Shown here piece by piece: positions 22,112-34,506 of a stretch of DNA of 64,000 bases. The notes beneath the pieces are model-generated. The model was not told where the DNA came from. It worked only from the letters and a program-made list of their open reading frames with translations, and ran no database searches. Made by a program: the position numbers and the translations under genes. The DNA comes from Rapana venosa. Its lineage: Eukaryota > Mollusca > Gastropoda > Neogastropoda > Muricidae. Location: assembly GCA_028751875.1 (NCBI GenBank), contig CM054157.1:50789686-50853685 (forward strand). The letters run 5' to 3'. How positions within the stretch are numbered: position 1 is the stretch's first letter; each line of letters starts with the position of its first letter.

Positions 22112-23538
22112 TCACTGGTCCTGTAACCCGCCAGGGTCGTAGGGGCGCTGCATGGTGGACGAACGGTGGACCAGCTGGCTCCACTTAGCGCGGTCGTGAG
22201 CGAGTGCCTGGGTGACACTGAAGTCCTCCCCTGTCCAATCACGGATGTTGTCGGCCCACTTTCTCCTCTGTCTGCCCCGTCTTCTCTTCCCCTGGACTGT
22301 TCCTTGCAGGATGGTCTTTGCAAGTCCTTCAGAGCGTGTTACGTGCCCATACCATCTGAGTTTCCTCTTTTTCGCCATGGTCAGTAGGTCTTCATAGTCC
22401 CGCACCTGTTGAGTGATCATTCTGCGGACTTCATTGTTGGTGACATGGTCCTTGTATGAGATGCCAAGGAGCCTTCTGAGGCATCTCATTTCTACTGCTT
22501 GGATCCTCCTTTGTAGGTCTGCGTTCAGTGTCCATGCCTCACATGCGTAAAGCATGATTGAGGTGACTAGCGCGTTTAGTAATTTACCTTGGTTCCGAGA
22601 GGGATGTTTCTGTCTCTCCATATGGTCTTCAGTCTTGCCATTGCTGCTGCTGTTTGTGCTGCTCTTGCTAGGATTTCGGTCTTCGATCCCTCCTCACTTA
22701 TGATGGCTCCAAGGTACTTGAAATGGTCAACTGTCTCCAGTTCTTTTCCGCTGAGAGTGATCTTGGTGGTGATTGGCTGGGCACTGTTTGACATGAGCTT
22801 GGTTTTCTCGGCGCTGATTTCCATGCCGTATTGTGAGGATATTTCGTCCAGTTGCTTCACTAGGTTGGCCAGTTCCTCTTCATTTCCTGCCAGACCGTCA
22901 ATGTCATCGGCAAACCTGAGGTTGGTGATTGTTCACCCTCCAATGCTGACTGTGCCTGTGTGGTCTTCCAAGGCGTCAGTCATGATGCATTCGAGGAAAA
23001 TGTTAAATAGTGTCGGCGACAGCAGACATCCCTGTCGGACCCCAACTGAGGTACGGAACCATTCCCCTACCGTGCCCTGTACGAGTATTGCACTGGTGGC
23101 CTTTGAGTAGAGTTCCTTGATGGTGTGGATCAGCTTCTGGCCCATGTTGAATTTGTTCATGGTGGCCCACAGAGCGTCATGCCATATTCTATCGAAGGCC
23201 TTCTTAAAATCAATGAAGACATGGAAGATATCTTGTTGATGCTGGCTGTATTTCTCACACAGAACCCTCAGGTTGAATATCTGTTCTGTGGTGCTTCTAT
23301 TTGGGCGGAAACCGGCCTGCTCTTCGGCGATGATCTCTTCTGCCTGTGGTTTCAGCCTGTTCAGGATCACTTTCAGCATGACTTTACTGGCATGACTTAT
23401 GAGGCTGATTGTCCTGTAGTTTTGCACTGCTGGAGATTTCCTTTCTTGGGAGAGTGATGATGAGTGATTGGGTCCATGTGTAGGCCACTCTCCGGTCTCC
23501 CAGATCTTGTTGCAGATACTTGTAAGGATGTCTGTCAC
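22112..23538 (-). pseudogene. Reverse transcriptase and C-terminal region of the RTE-like LINE (broken)
   Basis: This would copy the element's RNA at the nicked target. Motifs in order are YRTISLISHASKVMLKVILN, EQAGFRPNRSTTEQIF, VFIDFKKAFDRIWHDALW, VRQGCLLSPTLFNIFLE, and then a stop followed by NLRFADDIDGLAGNEEELAN. The FADD catalytic aspartates are present, but a TGA stop lies a few codons before them. The C-terminal part has LRWYGHVTRSEGLAKTILQG and GKRRRGRQRRKWADNIRDW, a typical end for this group. Three pieces lie in different frames. Confidence 0.88.
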
Positions 23539-24163
23539 TGCTTCTCCCCCATGTTGGATCAGCTCTGCTGGGGTGTTGTCGATTCCTGCTGATTTTCCTT
23601 TCTTCAGCGATCTAATTGCTACTTCTACTTCCTCGCGTAGAATTGGAAGTTGTCTTTATTCAATGAGCTTGGCTTGCAAGTACGCTGGGGTCGCCTAGCG
23701 TCTGATGATTGTAGAGTTCGGACAGTATTCCGTCCATCTGCCAACGATTTCCTTCTTTTCTGTTAGGCAATTCCCTTCTTTGTCCTGGATGTTACTGACT
23801 CTTGCCTGTTTCTGTTTGGGTGAGCTCTTTCACAATCTGGTATGCTCTTCTGCTATTATTCTTTGTCAGGCTCTCTTCGATTTCTGTACATTGTTTCTCT
23901 ATCCATTCCTCCTTGGTCTTCTCATGTCTTCCTGATCTTCTTGTTTACTTCTCTGTACTCAACTGCTCCTGTAGTGTTCTTGCTCTTCTTCAGGTCTCGT
24001 CTTTTGTCACACATATTCAAGATTTCATCTGTGACCCATGGTTGTGTTTTTCGGCGATGTTTGCCAAGAAGTATGCTTGCTGTCTCAGTCATCACTGTGT
24101 TAAAACTGGTGGTCATCGTTTCGGCATCTTCTTCAAGTGCCAGCAGTGGTGCGAATTTCCCTC

Positions 24164-25102
24164 CTATTGTTGCTTGGAAGGACTCGGCGATGGTGGGTCC
24201 TTCAGTTTGTCCAGGTTGAACTTGAGTCTGGTGTTCTTTGTCTTATTGGTCTTCTTCAATCGGACTCTAAAGTTCAGGAGCACGAGGTCATGATCGCTGC
24301 CCATGTCTGCACCTGGGAATGTCCTCGTCTTGGCTCTGTTGATGCCAGATCGAAACCGGTTCTGCACCAGGATGTAGTCAATCTGGTTGTGATGGATCCC
24401 ATTGGGTGCATGCCATGTCCAGCGTCGGGATGCCTTGTGTTCCCCAAGGGTATTGGTTGTAGCTGGCAAATTCCAGTAGTCGGAGTCCTCGCTCATTGGT
24501 GATCGCATTACAGGAGGGACCGCAGAATTTGCTCCAGTCTTTCAGTGTGTCTCCGCCCACCTTGGCGTTCCAGTCTCCCTGGATGATCAAGATGTCTTTT
24601 TTGTTCATCTTATCGATGATGCCCTGTAGTTGGTTGTAGAATTCCTCTACGACTTCGTCATCGTGATCTGTTGTTGGTGCGTAGGCTTGAATCAATGTGA
24701 TGTTGAATGGGGCTGCCCTGAGGCGGATGGCCATAAGCCGGCTGTTTACTGGGTAGTATCTACGCCATTGATATGCTTGTCCTGCTCCCCGCTATAGTAG
24801 AGCATATGACCCTCGTCAGTATGGTGTTCACCGTGCTCTTTCCATCTGACCTCACAGAGACCTACGAGATGCCAGGTGTACCTGTCCAGCTCGTATAGCA
24901 GTTCTTGGAGTTTGCCTGTTTGGGCCAGACTTCTGACGTTCCATGTTGCGATGGTGATGTAGTCCCTTCCTCTGATTTTAGTTGTACGGGTTCCACCAGT
25001 AGCACACTTGGCGCCTCCACCCTGGTGGCAGACGGAAGGCGTGGTCCTTGTTGAACCGGGCAGCGACTGATCTGGTATATTCTTTATTTTCGTCCGTTCC
25101 AT
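24164..25102 (-). pseudogene. Endonuclease domain of the RTE-like LINE (broken)
   Basis: This is the apurinic-like endonuclease (exonuclease-endonuclease-phosphatase fold) that nicks target DNA to start reverse transcription. In order it shows IATWNVRSLAQTGKLQELL, LVGLCEVRWKEHG, then (after a stop near 24746 and a frame change) ITLIQAYAPTTDHD, IIQGDWNAKVGGD, NQIDYILVQ and GSDHDLVLLNFRV. The WN, E, GDWN and SDH motifs include the usual catalytic residues. At least one stop and one frameshift interrupt it. Confidence 0.85.
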
Positions 25103-25262
25103 TTAGCGTGTCTTGGGCAAAAGTAGCCTGGCGGCACCCATCTCTCTCCAGGTGATTTTTGGGTTGGGTTGACTCCCCACATGTCACAGGTGGTACCGGG
25201 TTACAGGGTTACCGGTAGCAGAGGACACCTCTGACCTGACCTGAAGTGTATATTCTAAGTGT

Positions 25263-26140
25263 AGGCCTTGGCAATTAGCTGACATCAATAACTTATTAAC
25301 TAACACAGCTTTTGGCCTGGGCCAGATCCATATTGCTATGATTTAAAATGTTTTATTGTCTTCATACTTAGTAACTTACCTTTATATGTATTGTATGACA
25401 TGCTCATAAACTTTACTAGTCTTACTCTAGACTCTAGTCTTAGTCTTTGTCTACTCTGGTCTTACTCTTACACAGACTGACAGAGTTACAGTCTTAGCAT
25501 AAAATTTAGACTGTACAGTGTACTCTCCATCAAAGAAGATAAAATTCTTTGAAGTCAGAGTAGGGAGTACTTGAAATTGAATGAAAACAGCCATTACATT
25601 TACAATTAACAAGCAAAATCCTCATGAATCCTTTGAGATTATTTTATCATTTTGAATTATAGTCAGGAACTCACAGTCACACACACAGTGATGAGTGAGA
25701 ATATCCAGGATGTCAAGCAACGCCCAACAACGACGACGACGACAAGGCCAGAGTATATTGCTATGGCTGTGCAAAGTATTGAAAAATAGATATTGATAAT
25801 CATGATACTTTTTTCTTGAGTTTCTAGTTTCTGTTAACAGAAGAAAAAACTCTGGACGGGAAAAGTGCAAAAATACGTCTGGCACCCTTACTCATGAATG
25901 GGAAGGCATGTGCGTATTACAAACAAGCTAAGTTCCGCAATCACACTACTCTAACATAAATTGATCTACAGAAGCATAGTGTGCCGATGCAGTGTATGCA
26001 CAATCTACATACAAACTAGGGTTACGTTTCACCGAGTTGCACGTTTGTTCTCCAAAATAAATATGGTATTCGTGTAAAACTGAATAATAACAACGAAAAG
26101 ACAAGCTATCGAATCAACAAGTTCTGACAAAAAATGCTAC
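25263..26140. other. Non-coding sequence, no gene seen
   Basis: AT-rich, with a short (GAC)n run near 25729-25744. No coding exon was recognised. Confidence 0.45.
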
Positions 26141-26147
26141 ACCATAC

Positions 26148-26250
26148 CTGTTTTTGAGCCAAAGGAACAAAAAACACTTCTTATCTGCCTCAGTTCTTAT
26201 AATTTATGTCAAGCTTCGCAACTTGCGTATGTAAAGCGGAAATGACGTTT
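26148..26250 (-). promoter_or_regulatory. SRRM2: Possible SRRM2 promoter and noncoding first exon
   Basis: On the minus strand, ACGTCATTTCCGC (complement of 26236-26248) combines a CRE half-site and an ETS-like core. About 90 bp downstream is a donor-like CAG|GTATGG at 26148/26147. This would give a short untranslated first exon spliced to the acceptor at 18595, through an intron of about 7.5 kb. The arrangement is plausible for a housekeeping gene but rests on short motifs only. Confidence 0.28.
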
Positions 26251-26352
26251 TATGTTTAGGCCCCAAGTGAGAATCACGCAAAATGCTGCCAGAGTCCAAA
26301 TGCCGCCAGCGTCCCATAATTTAAAGCAGCAACAAAAAGCAAAACAAAACAA

Positions 26353-26407
<55 letters not shown>
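26353..26407. repeat. Poly-G run, 55 bp
   Basis: An uninterrupted run of G on the plus strand. It is prone to G-quadruplex formation and to length errors. Confidence 0.95.
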
Positions 26408-26408
<1 letters not shown>

Positions 26409-26648
26409 GGCGATAAAAGCAGTTAAATACTTTAACAGATTCAAGTTACTAAGCATCAGAATTATTATCAGGCTTACCTTGCACTAACAGTGCATCAATA
26501 AATTGTAACTCATGTAAGTGACAGACTAGTTAATAATTACTAAGTGGCAAAAAATCTTTTGCAAGAAAGTAGGCTTGTTTAGGTCCTCATGGAGGCAAAC
26601 ATCACCTAACCTCCTAAATGCAATATTATATCGAATATTCTACCCCTT

Positions 26649-26707
26649 CCCCCCCCCCCCACCCCCCCCCCCCAAAAAAAAACCGGGGGGGGGGGGGGGG
26701 GGGGGGG
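26649..26707. repeat. Poly-C / poly-A / poly-G inverted homopolymer block
   Basis: Two C runs (26649-26660 and 26662-26673), nine A, CC and a 23-bp G run (26685-26707). The C and G runs can pair into a hairpin. A family B SINE begins at its right edge. Confidence 0.9.
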
Positions 26708-26925
26708 CATGAAACTATAAACCGAGGTCCCGTGTGCAAACGCATGCAGAACATCTTGCGCACGAGTTAAAACCCGTTCCGCTTTTCGGAAGAGTAGGCC
26801 ATTGTGTGCCGGTGGGAACGGATGACAAAATTTCTAAAACTTCATACACACTGGGACTGGATGTAAAAAAACCAACACATGAGTGCTTATTCCATTATCC
26901 TTGAAATAAAAGAATTTTTAAAAAT
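26708..26925 (+). mobile_element. SINE family B, central and 3' part
   Basis: Contains CATGAAACTATAAACCGAGG, TCCCGTGTGCAAACGCATGC, CGGAAGAGTAGGCCATTGTG and GACTGGATGTAAAAAAACC. The tail is AAATAAAAGAATTTTTAAAA followed by a TA run. The tRNA head has been replaced by the homopolymer block. Confidence 0.8.
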
Positions 26926-26954
26926 ATATATATATATAAATATAATATAAAATG

Positions 26955-27073
26955 CAAAATATAATATACCATAGTCTAGTGGTTATGGCATACCTTTTGG
27001 CATACACATACTTTAGACCCTCCTCTACGATATTTATACATGGGAAACACCATATTGACCATCTCGCTCCTAA

Positions 27074-27107
<34 letters not shown>

Positions 27108-27135
27108 CTTCTCTTTTCCTCACTCGTATCACCCT
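26955..27135 (+). repeat. tRNA-like A-box fragment and 29-bp poly-C
   Basis: CATAGTCTAGTGGTTATGGC near 26970 looks like the A-box end of a tRNA-derived SINE, but no B box follows. A C run occupies 27078-27106. Confidence 0.4.
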
Positions 27136-27254
27136 CCCCCTTACCTTACTTCTGACCTGTTGTAGTGTGGATGTTGCTATATTCACTTTTGTGCTGCTTG
27201 GCTTTAATGGTGGTCTTGGCTTCAGATTAAACTGACAGATCTATCCACCAATAC

Positions 27255-27335
27255 TAGGTTTATTTCGTTGTGTCAAACAAGTCCATGTGACTTTAATGGC
27301 AATAAAAAATTTCTGATTCTGATTCTGATTCCACC
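27255..27335 (+). mobile_element. LINE family D, 3' end only
   Basis: GTTGTGTCAAACAAGTCCATG, then TGACTTTAATGGCAATAAAA, then three TTCTGA repeats. This is the same 3' end as the copies at 4901 and 44199, severely 5' truncated. Confidence 0.7.
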
Positions 27336-27339
27336 TGCT

Positions 27340-28262
27340 CTTACTTTGTGCTTTTCTTTGCTAGGGAATCAGCCAGCAGTCTTATCGCCAAGCACATTGC
27401 AGTGGGAAAGGGGGGATCCACTGCAGGACCACTGTGTGACTCCTGCAGAGAGAGGCAGGAATGGAAGATAGGTTGTTCAGGTCAGTGTTTCTGTTGGATT
27501 GTAAGGCCTGTAAGACAGTCAGGGCATCGGTCAAGAAGACTACTCTGTGGGAAGTATACAAGCTGACCATGACGTGGGTGACTGCTCTTTTTATGGACTC
27601 TGCTTCAGCTTTGTAGTTCGTGAAGTAGAGGCAAGCAACAAGGCTAAATCCTAATTTCCCAACCCTCAGGGTACTGGATGTAGATCCCTGCCCCTCTGTT
27701 TCGAATTACATTCTCAGCAGAGCCATCAATGTAAACATAAATTCACGAATCTTCGGGTAGTTGGCTGCTATGCTCTGAGAGTCTTTTGGTCCCACACCAG
27801 GTATACTGCACAGAATGAGAACAGAACAACCCCCCTACACACACACACACACGCACGCACGCACGCACGCACACACACACATACACACACTCCAGGCTGG
27901 AACAGCTAGACACCAAGATTTCTTTGTGGTCATAGCGAAGGATGTCTTGATGTCGTTGTTCAAGCAACCTGCTTTAGTGAATAAAGCTGCTTCTACTTAA
28001 CTGTCCCTTTGTTAGTTGGGACAGCCTTCTTCTCATGGGGTTGTCTTGAAGCCTCTTGAATTTGATAATCTGGATGAGAATCGTAGTGTCTCAACGATCT
28101 TCAAGAGACTGGAGTCCCGTGACGGTCTCAAGATCTAATGCTGGCGATAACTTCATGGCACCCGAGACGATGTGGTTGCCTGATTCTGCACCTTGCTAAC
28201 TCGATCAAAGTTGAACTTGGCCCTAGTGTCCCATGCTGCCATACTATACTGTTTTAAACAAG
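27340..28262 (-). mobile_element. Jockey/I-type LINE remnant with RNase H domain
   Basis: Read on the minus strand from 28262, it starts with YSMAAWDTRAKFNFDRVSKV and QNQATTSSRV. After a CA/GCAC repeat (27835-27890) come IYVYIDGSAENVIRNRGAGI, then VFLTDALTVLQALQSNR, SLCRSHTVVLQWIPP and a shifted GDKTA..SLAK. The DGS, TDA and final D-bearing blocks are the RNase H catalytic regions of LINE ORF2. Stops and frameshifts occur throughout. Short plus-strand open frames here are shadows. Confidence 0.8.
27838..27889. repeat. (CA)n / (GCAC)n microsatellite inside a LINE remnant
   Basis: CACA and GCAC repeats interrupt the Jockey-like coding remnant. Confidence 0.95.
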
Positions 28263-28264
28263 GT

Positions 28265-29920
28265 TTATTCATTCATTAAACATGAAACAAATAAAACATG
28301 AAGTACATAGACAGCATAGCAACAACGAGCTAGTAGCATGTATTGTGCTCAATTACAACATCGACATTCACTTGGCAAGTTTATGGTCCGTATAACAACC
28401 AGAGAAGAAAATAGGTTACTATACTCAAGGACTGGCCTGATGCTACCAGAGTTGTCTCTTGAGAGTTGCGGCCTGTGCATGCATACAAAAGACTACCAAT
28501 GCATGCATGCAGAAGCCTTCCTTTTTCTGTCATAGAGATGCTTTCCCTTTTTTGTGGTTTCATATACAGTGTCTGTGACTTCCAGGGTGAAACGCTCAAC
28601 GATAGATGCAGTGTGTATAGGACTGTGGGAGTGGACCTCAGCAAAGCACACTAACTGAAACTGTTTGACACAAAGACGCCTGTTCGTTCTTAATGCTGTA
28701 CTTCTGCCTCCATGGAAACAGGAAAAATGCAGAATTACATAAAATCCCCGTAACAATACCATTACTTTTCACGACCAAAACCTGGAAATCATTCACTTAC
28801 AATTTCTGCGCTGCTCCTGTTGCCCCATTCTTTCATTAGAATGCACGCTGTCACATTCAGAAAGTCATGATTTTGCATTCAATGTGATCTCGTATCATAT
28901 GGTCTTTATAGTATTTGGTGAATGTTCTGTACGATCTTTCCAGCAATTATATCTTTTGTTCAGGTCAAGCTTGATGTTTGGATTGCAAACATTAATTTCT
29001 TAACAGATAGGGTTTTTTTTAAAATCCAAAATTGGACAAAACTAGGCCACTGTCATCATGCAGGTTTCAAGAAGTTAACAGAATCAAGTGAATATTGTGT
29101 TTTCAACAATAAGATTGCTGATATCTGCTGAATCAGAAATGAACAAAACAACCACTATTTTCTGATCGAGGTCTTTTTATCTGAGATTCTGAGAAGATGA
29201 TTATGTGACAATTGGCAAGTAATGCTCTCATTGCTACTGTTGCATTAAGAATGAAGTAGAAAACAGGTAGAATTAATTCAGTGATGCTAGAGGGGATCAC
29301 GATCCGCCATAGAATTGGAACATACGTACTTCAGAAACTGCCATCATGTTCTGGAAGGAGAGGGGTATGTATTCTGTAAAAATGTCGCCAATGCAGAATG
29401 CATTTCCTGATCTGTTGAAGCAAATTAGCACACATGTGTTCGCAAGCAAGCGAGTGCGCTTATGCAGTGCGCGCGCGCGCGCACACACACACACACACCT
29501 TTTTCCTGGGTTGTCTTTCGTACATACAGCAACACAGTAAAAACTAAAATATTATACAATTTTAATGGGAAAAAATAATGTAAAAAAAGACATGATGCAC
29601 AACAATAATGATAAAAAGTAATCAACATGATCCAGGCATAACAAAAACTTGCAAAAACTTGATCTTGTGTACATAGCTACCAAATATCAATTATTCAAGG
29701 AGATTTTGTGGCTTATGTAATCAAACAAGTAAGAACAGAACAAAACAAAAATCCTGTACAACGTAGGCGGTATCTTAACTTGTGTTTTCAACACAAGTGT
29801 TGTGTTTTCATATCATAACTTGTGTTTTCAACTGCGCATGATGAACAAAGTATCTTCCCAAGTATCTTTTCTTCCACTCTCACTCTTCCCCTTGACACAA
29901 CTCACCATAGCAAACTTAAC
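28265..29920. other. Non-coding sequence, no gene seen
   Basis: Unique-looking AT-rich DNA with a (GC)n(AC)n tract at 29467-29498. No coding exon or RNA gene was recognised. Confidence 0.45.
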
Positions 29921-29929
29921 AAAGAGCTA

Positions 29930-30215
29930 GAGGTGAGGACTGGGTCAACACATTCATGCTGCTGTTCAAGAAGGAAAACAATCGAGAACCCTGGGTTCGA
30001 ATCCCATATAAACTAGAATTTTCTTTCTCTTTCTTCTAGATTTTCACTTGTTTTCCTCCACTACTATTTCCTCAATTCTTCTAGACTTTGCGAGGTGGTT
30101 TTGGTGTTAACTGAGGTACTAGATTTAGGTCCTATGTACCACTTATTTGTGCACTTGAAGCACATAAGAGAAACCACAGCAATGATTGCACGAGTGAATG
30201 AATGAATGATTGAAT
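29930..30215 (+). mobile_element. Probable diverged tRNA-derived SINE
   Basis: A strong B-box-like CCTGGGTTCGAATCCCATAT lies at about 29990. The 3' part with CACTTGAAGCACATAAGAGAAACCAC resembles the middle of families A and B. The A box is not clear. Confidence 0.45.
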
Positions 30216-32300
30216 TATAGAGCACATTAAACTCTCCAAAATGGTAAGCATGATCAGCAATTAAAGAGAAGTTGTTTGGAAATTTTAAAATGTTACCGAA
30301 AAGTCCTCTCTCATAAATACATTATTACATAAGCACTTAAGCAATAGGGAAAAGAGAAAGAAGTATAAGAAGAACAAATAGACATCGGGTGAAAAAGACA
30401 GTAACATTTTGATGGAAAGTGCTTACCTGCTTACAAAAAGAAGAAGAAAAAAACCTATCCCATAGGGAAATCAGACCAGTGGGCATTGAAATTCTATTGC
30501 AACAATATTCACAATGACCTCAATCATTGAAATGTTTTCAATATGATTATAATACTGTGAAGGGACAACTTGATGTTTGCCATGTGAATATTGTATGCAC
30601 GTCTTGCAGGCTGTATTGCTGTGATAAATATGTATGATTTCTGTCAAACAGATGGTTGCCTTTTTCCACCCTATGCATTTGAGTGTGTCATTAAGACCTC
30701 TATTTTGAAAGAAACAAAATGACTTAGTTTTGCCCCCAATACCAAGTGGCACTAAAAGTTTTAGGATAAAACGATGCAATGTGTCCATATTGTAACAAGA
30801 GTATTTCAAACACATGTCAGGTGCTACAAAGACTGGGTCTGCTCATGACAATTATCAGAGATCAATTGGGGTTTCGTTTGTTTTCCAAATGGATGAAGTA
30901 ACACACTGGCATGACTTCTAAAATTTAAAAAAACCAAACTTTTAAGATGGTTTTTTAAATTGTCATGACCTTTAACAAAAAAATTAATGTTTTACGGGAT
31001 TTAAATGACAAGTTTTCTTGGGATGCTACTCCCCCTCCCCCTCCTCCCCACCCCTTGCGCTGCATAAGCTCTCAGTCCAGTGCGAAATGAATGCATCATT
31101 TCTGAGAAACCACTGCATACGGTTTCACAAACTATTCTCCATTCCATGAAAGCTTTTCAAAACTAACCCCTCTGTGCATACGATCAATCCAAGTTACCGA
31201 ATCAAATGAATACTGTCGCATATGCAAAATCTGACCATAGGTGAATTTTGAAGCTGTAGCCAATGAACGAAAAACTAAACTAAAATAACAAGAGAGTAGT
31301 AACAAAACAACTTTCCCCCCTTCGTTTCAATACCACCAATGTATCCAGGAAACACATTCCGCTCAGAGTGGCCATGAAATACCTTCAGGTCAAATTGGCG
31401 TTTTTCACCATTTCATAACAAGACAAGTACCTGTAACATTCCAAGTTGCACTGAAATTAAATGAATTGCTTGAGCAATAGCTGTGCAAAGAAAGCATTCT
31501 AAAAAAGACAAAACCAGAACGAATATGTTCATATACTGTTAAACTTTTGACATGTTTGAAAGAGTGACTATTTTGACATGTCCATGTTTGACAGAGTGAC
31601 TTGGGTTGCCTCCCCTTCTGTGCATTGCATATTTGCAGGTTGTGTTTCTAAGTTTAGACCTACTCGTTAATTGTATCAGATAGTGTTTGCCAAGGTCATG
31701 GCTTTCTCTTCTCTTCCTTTGCTTCTAATTTTATGCTGAGGTTTACTTTAAAAAAAACCACACCAACAAAAACCAATACTGCAGTTCTCTATTCCAACGA
31801 ATACTGCATTTCTCACTGTTCTGGTCAAGCTTTTTTCCCCTTGAAGCAATGTACAAGTAATTCTATTCAGACTGTACTTAGTTACACACGTCATAGTGAT
31901 ATTGGTTATATTTTGTGAATATGACTTGACACTACACTGCACTACACTAGTCGCTTAACTGAGAGTGGTCATGGGGGCGCTTCACTGACAAGAACAGTTC
32001 TGTCTGTATCACTCAAGCAAAGACGAAATACAGCCAAACCCACTGACATGAGCTTTCAAATGAAACTAGTTCCTCAAACAATCATACCTAAAAATTAAGT
32101 AATGACGTTTTAACTCATTAATACCAATATACTAAAACCATTCAGTCTGACAATATTGACCATACAATCGATGGATGCTATTGTATATGATAAAATAAAG
32201 CACACGAAAGGTTTCCTCCTTAAGAAACTTGACAAAGTGTCAGAGATTATGCCCACGAGTAGCTTGGAATATCAAAGACCTGTTAAAGTCGGACTGCGTT
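30216..32300. other. Non-coding sequence, no gene seen
   Basis: About 2 kb of AT-rich DNA without a recognised coding exon. The 114-codon minus-strand open frame at 30471-30815 shows no domain that I can recognise. Confidence 0.45.
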
Positions 32301-32309
32301 GTGTATCAT

Positions 32310-32640
32310 ACCACCTTTAGTTACTGCAGATTTCTCTGCCTGAAATTCAGACTACTCTCGCTAGGAGAATGTTTCAACATATGAGAGGCACCATCCATTA
32401 AGTTTAAAAACATTTTTTCCTGTCAGCTTGGGAATTGCCAGAGACATCTCTCTCATTGCCATGACTTTTATGTAAGCTAAATGTACGTAACACCTAGGAC
32501 CTCGGTTAATCATCTCACCTGAAAGATGGTCATTCAGACCAGCATTCAAAAGGAAAAGGTGGAGTTCAAACATGGCTTACACCTGCGACTCCTTGCTTCC
32601 TAGATAGGTGCCTTACCCGTAGACCACCCATTGATCAATG
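32310..32640 (-). mobile_element. tRNA-derived SINE, family A, diverged
   Basis: The plus strand shows TTACTGCAGATTTCTCTGCC then TCTCGCTAGGAGAATG (the 3' block), CACCTAGGACCTCGGTTAAT (central) and CTAGATAGGTGCCTTACCCG then TAGACCACCCA (tRNA-like head). The order fits a minus-strand family A copy. Confidence 0.65.
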
Positions 32641-32649
32641 CACACCAAA

Positions 32650-33645
32650 GGTCCATGTTTTGGGAAACCTTTTGAGTTTGTCAGTGTTTAGGAATAGCCT
32701 AAGAAATACAGAACAAAATAATCGCTTTTCGTGGGTTATATTACAAACGATACAGATGCACCTCTTCTACAAAGCCTGTAGAACCAGGCAATGTTCTGTG
32801 ATTAAAGAAACAATACATACCACAACACACATACACACCACATCAACAGATCTATTATGCCCTATGTGACAATTCATTCAGAATATATAACACGAACATT
32901 AACACAAACCACATAGCTACAGCCCCACATACATACAAACCACTTTAGTATGACATTCTGAATAAAGAAATATGTGACAATCTAAGCAAAATTTGAAAAT
33001 CAGATGTTTAAAAAGTTGTCAACGCCTGGATAAAAGAAGGCGACAATTTATCCAGTATACTGAATGTTTTGTAATGATATGCATACCAAAGAATGCACAA
33101 TATGTGTTTTGAGCACAAAAAGAACAGACAGACAGTTGAACATATATCTACATTATGAACACGTACATGTATTGGCTATGGGCATGACCAAGTCTTAGCT
33201 GAACAAAACAATAGAAAAACAAGGATCACACGAAACAAGCATGTGTTACTTGTTGCCATTCTATGCTAAATAAATGTGTGTGTAATTGTGCGCACGCACG
33301 TGCACGTGTGCATGTGTGTGCACCTACATGTGTGTGATGCTGCATTAATGCTTTTATTTATGCTCCTGTGCTGTAGTTAACATCAATAAGGAAAAATGCT
33401 GTAGCTCAGTTGTTTGCATTCATTCCATGCGTGTGCATGAGCACAAATATCTAATAGATTGTGTTGTGATAAATATAGCACCATTAAAAAAAATCCATTG
33501 GGAAAATGCATCACTATTCCGTTTTGCCTTTTTCTGTCTGCATGTACATTTTGCTTGCCTGTAAGTTTTTCAATGTTGGTTTCCTTTCTGCTTGTTTTGG
33601 CTTGTTTTAAGCAGATTTTTGTCATTGAAATCTTTCTTGATGCAT
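32650..33645. other. Non-coding sequence, no gene seen
   Basis: AT-rich with a short GTGCACG/CATGTG tract near 33290-33330. Confidence 0.45.
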
Positions 33646-33649
33646 AGGG

Positions 33650-33840
33650 TTATTTAACATGTGCTAAAAGCATATAGCATAGAATACCCAGCTTTATCAT
33701 CTTACTTGAAAAACTAACAGCCACAATGGACAGGGGGCATGGGAGGGTGGAGGGATGTAGTTTGTGTTCAAACAAATTGAACCGTTGACCTCTTGCTCTG
33801 TGGAGAAATCCACTACCTGGACCACTGATCCAAATCTTCA
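33650..33840 (-). mobile_element. Probable tRNA-derived SINE, minus strand
   Basis: The minus strand reads GATCAGTGGTCCAGGTAGTG (A-box-like) and CAACGGTTCAATTTG (B-box-like), then a body that ends near 33655. A 22-bp poly-C lies just to its right at 33856-33877. Confidence 0.5.
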
Positions 33841-33879
33841 AGCTGCAGCCCTACTCCCCCCCCCCCCCCCCCCCCCCAC

Positions 33880-34500
33880 CTCATCACCCACCAGTTGTGC
33901 TGTATGAGGCGCCATTGTTAAGCTTCGTAGCAGACACATGCAGGAATGGAGTATGGAGAATGAATGGTCAACACATAATTTCTGAATGCCTGTGAAATGC
34001 TGGATTGACATTTGTGGACCAGGCATTGTCGTTACTCTCTCATGCTGTTGAATGCCACTGCATTAATCAGACTCAGGAAACCTGCTCTGCATACATATCA
34101 GTGATACGGCACGTGATGAAAATCAGCTCTTTTTTTGACGTTGTAGCTGGAGTCATCCTTTTTGAAGGTATTTTCCATCTGCTACTATTCCAACTTTGGC
34201 TACTTAAGTTTAAACATGGTGGAGGTTGGTTGGTTGGTGGTGCAGTCTCTAAATCGGATGACCTCACTTGGATTCTAATAAATAAAACCAACTCAACCTT
34301 AAGTTGAAATCTCTGGAGTTATTTTCCTTTCAGCTAAAGTTATTTTCCTACTGCAATACTACATCCATCAGTTTTTACTTCAGCCATTCTTTTCATGAAA
34401 TCATCTTCTACACATCAAGGCTTTCAAATTCTTTAAGTACCATTAATTTACGTGCAAAGACTTACAGCAAACCTTCTTACCTAACCTAGAAAATGGATTT
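33880..34500. other. Non-coding sequence, no gene seen
   Basis: No coding exon was recognised. Open frames of 60 to 100 codons on both strands show no known domain. Confidence 0.4.
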
Positions 34501-34506
34501 TTGCAT

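Larger units (their letters stand above)
22094..25262 (-). mobile_element. RTE-like LINE, nearly full length, with 11-bp TSD
   Basis: The element spans 22105-25251 and is flanked by ATTCTAAGTGT at 22094-22104 and 25252-25262. Read on the minus strand, the order is 5' UTR (about 25251-25102), endonuclease, linker, reverse transcriptase and C-terminal region. The 3' tail is two copies of AGTGAAC next to the target duplication. The protein order and the single long ORF2 fit the RTE group; the exact clade is inference. The reading frame is broken by stops and frameshifts, so this copy is inactive. Confidence 0.9.

Noticed and set aside
23802..24293. Plus-strand open frames of 125 to 163 codons
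   Set aside because: They are antisense shadows of the RTE-like LINE, whose motifs are all on the minus strand.
26274..26456. A proline-rich minus-strand open frame
   Set aside because: It is the translation of the 55-bp homopolymer run.
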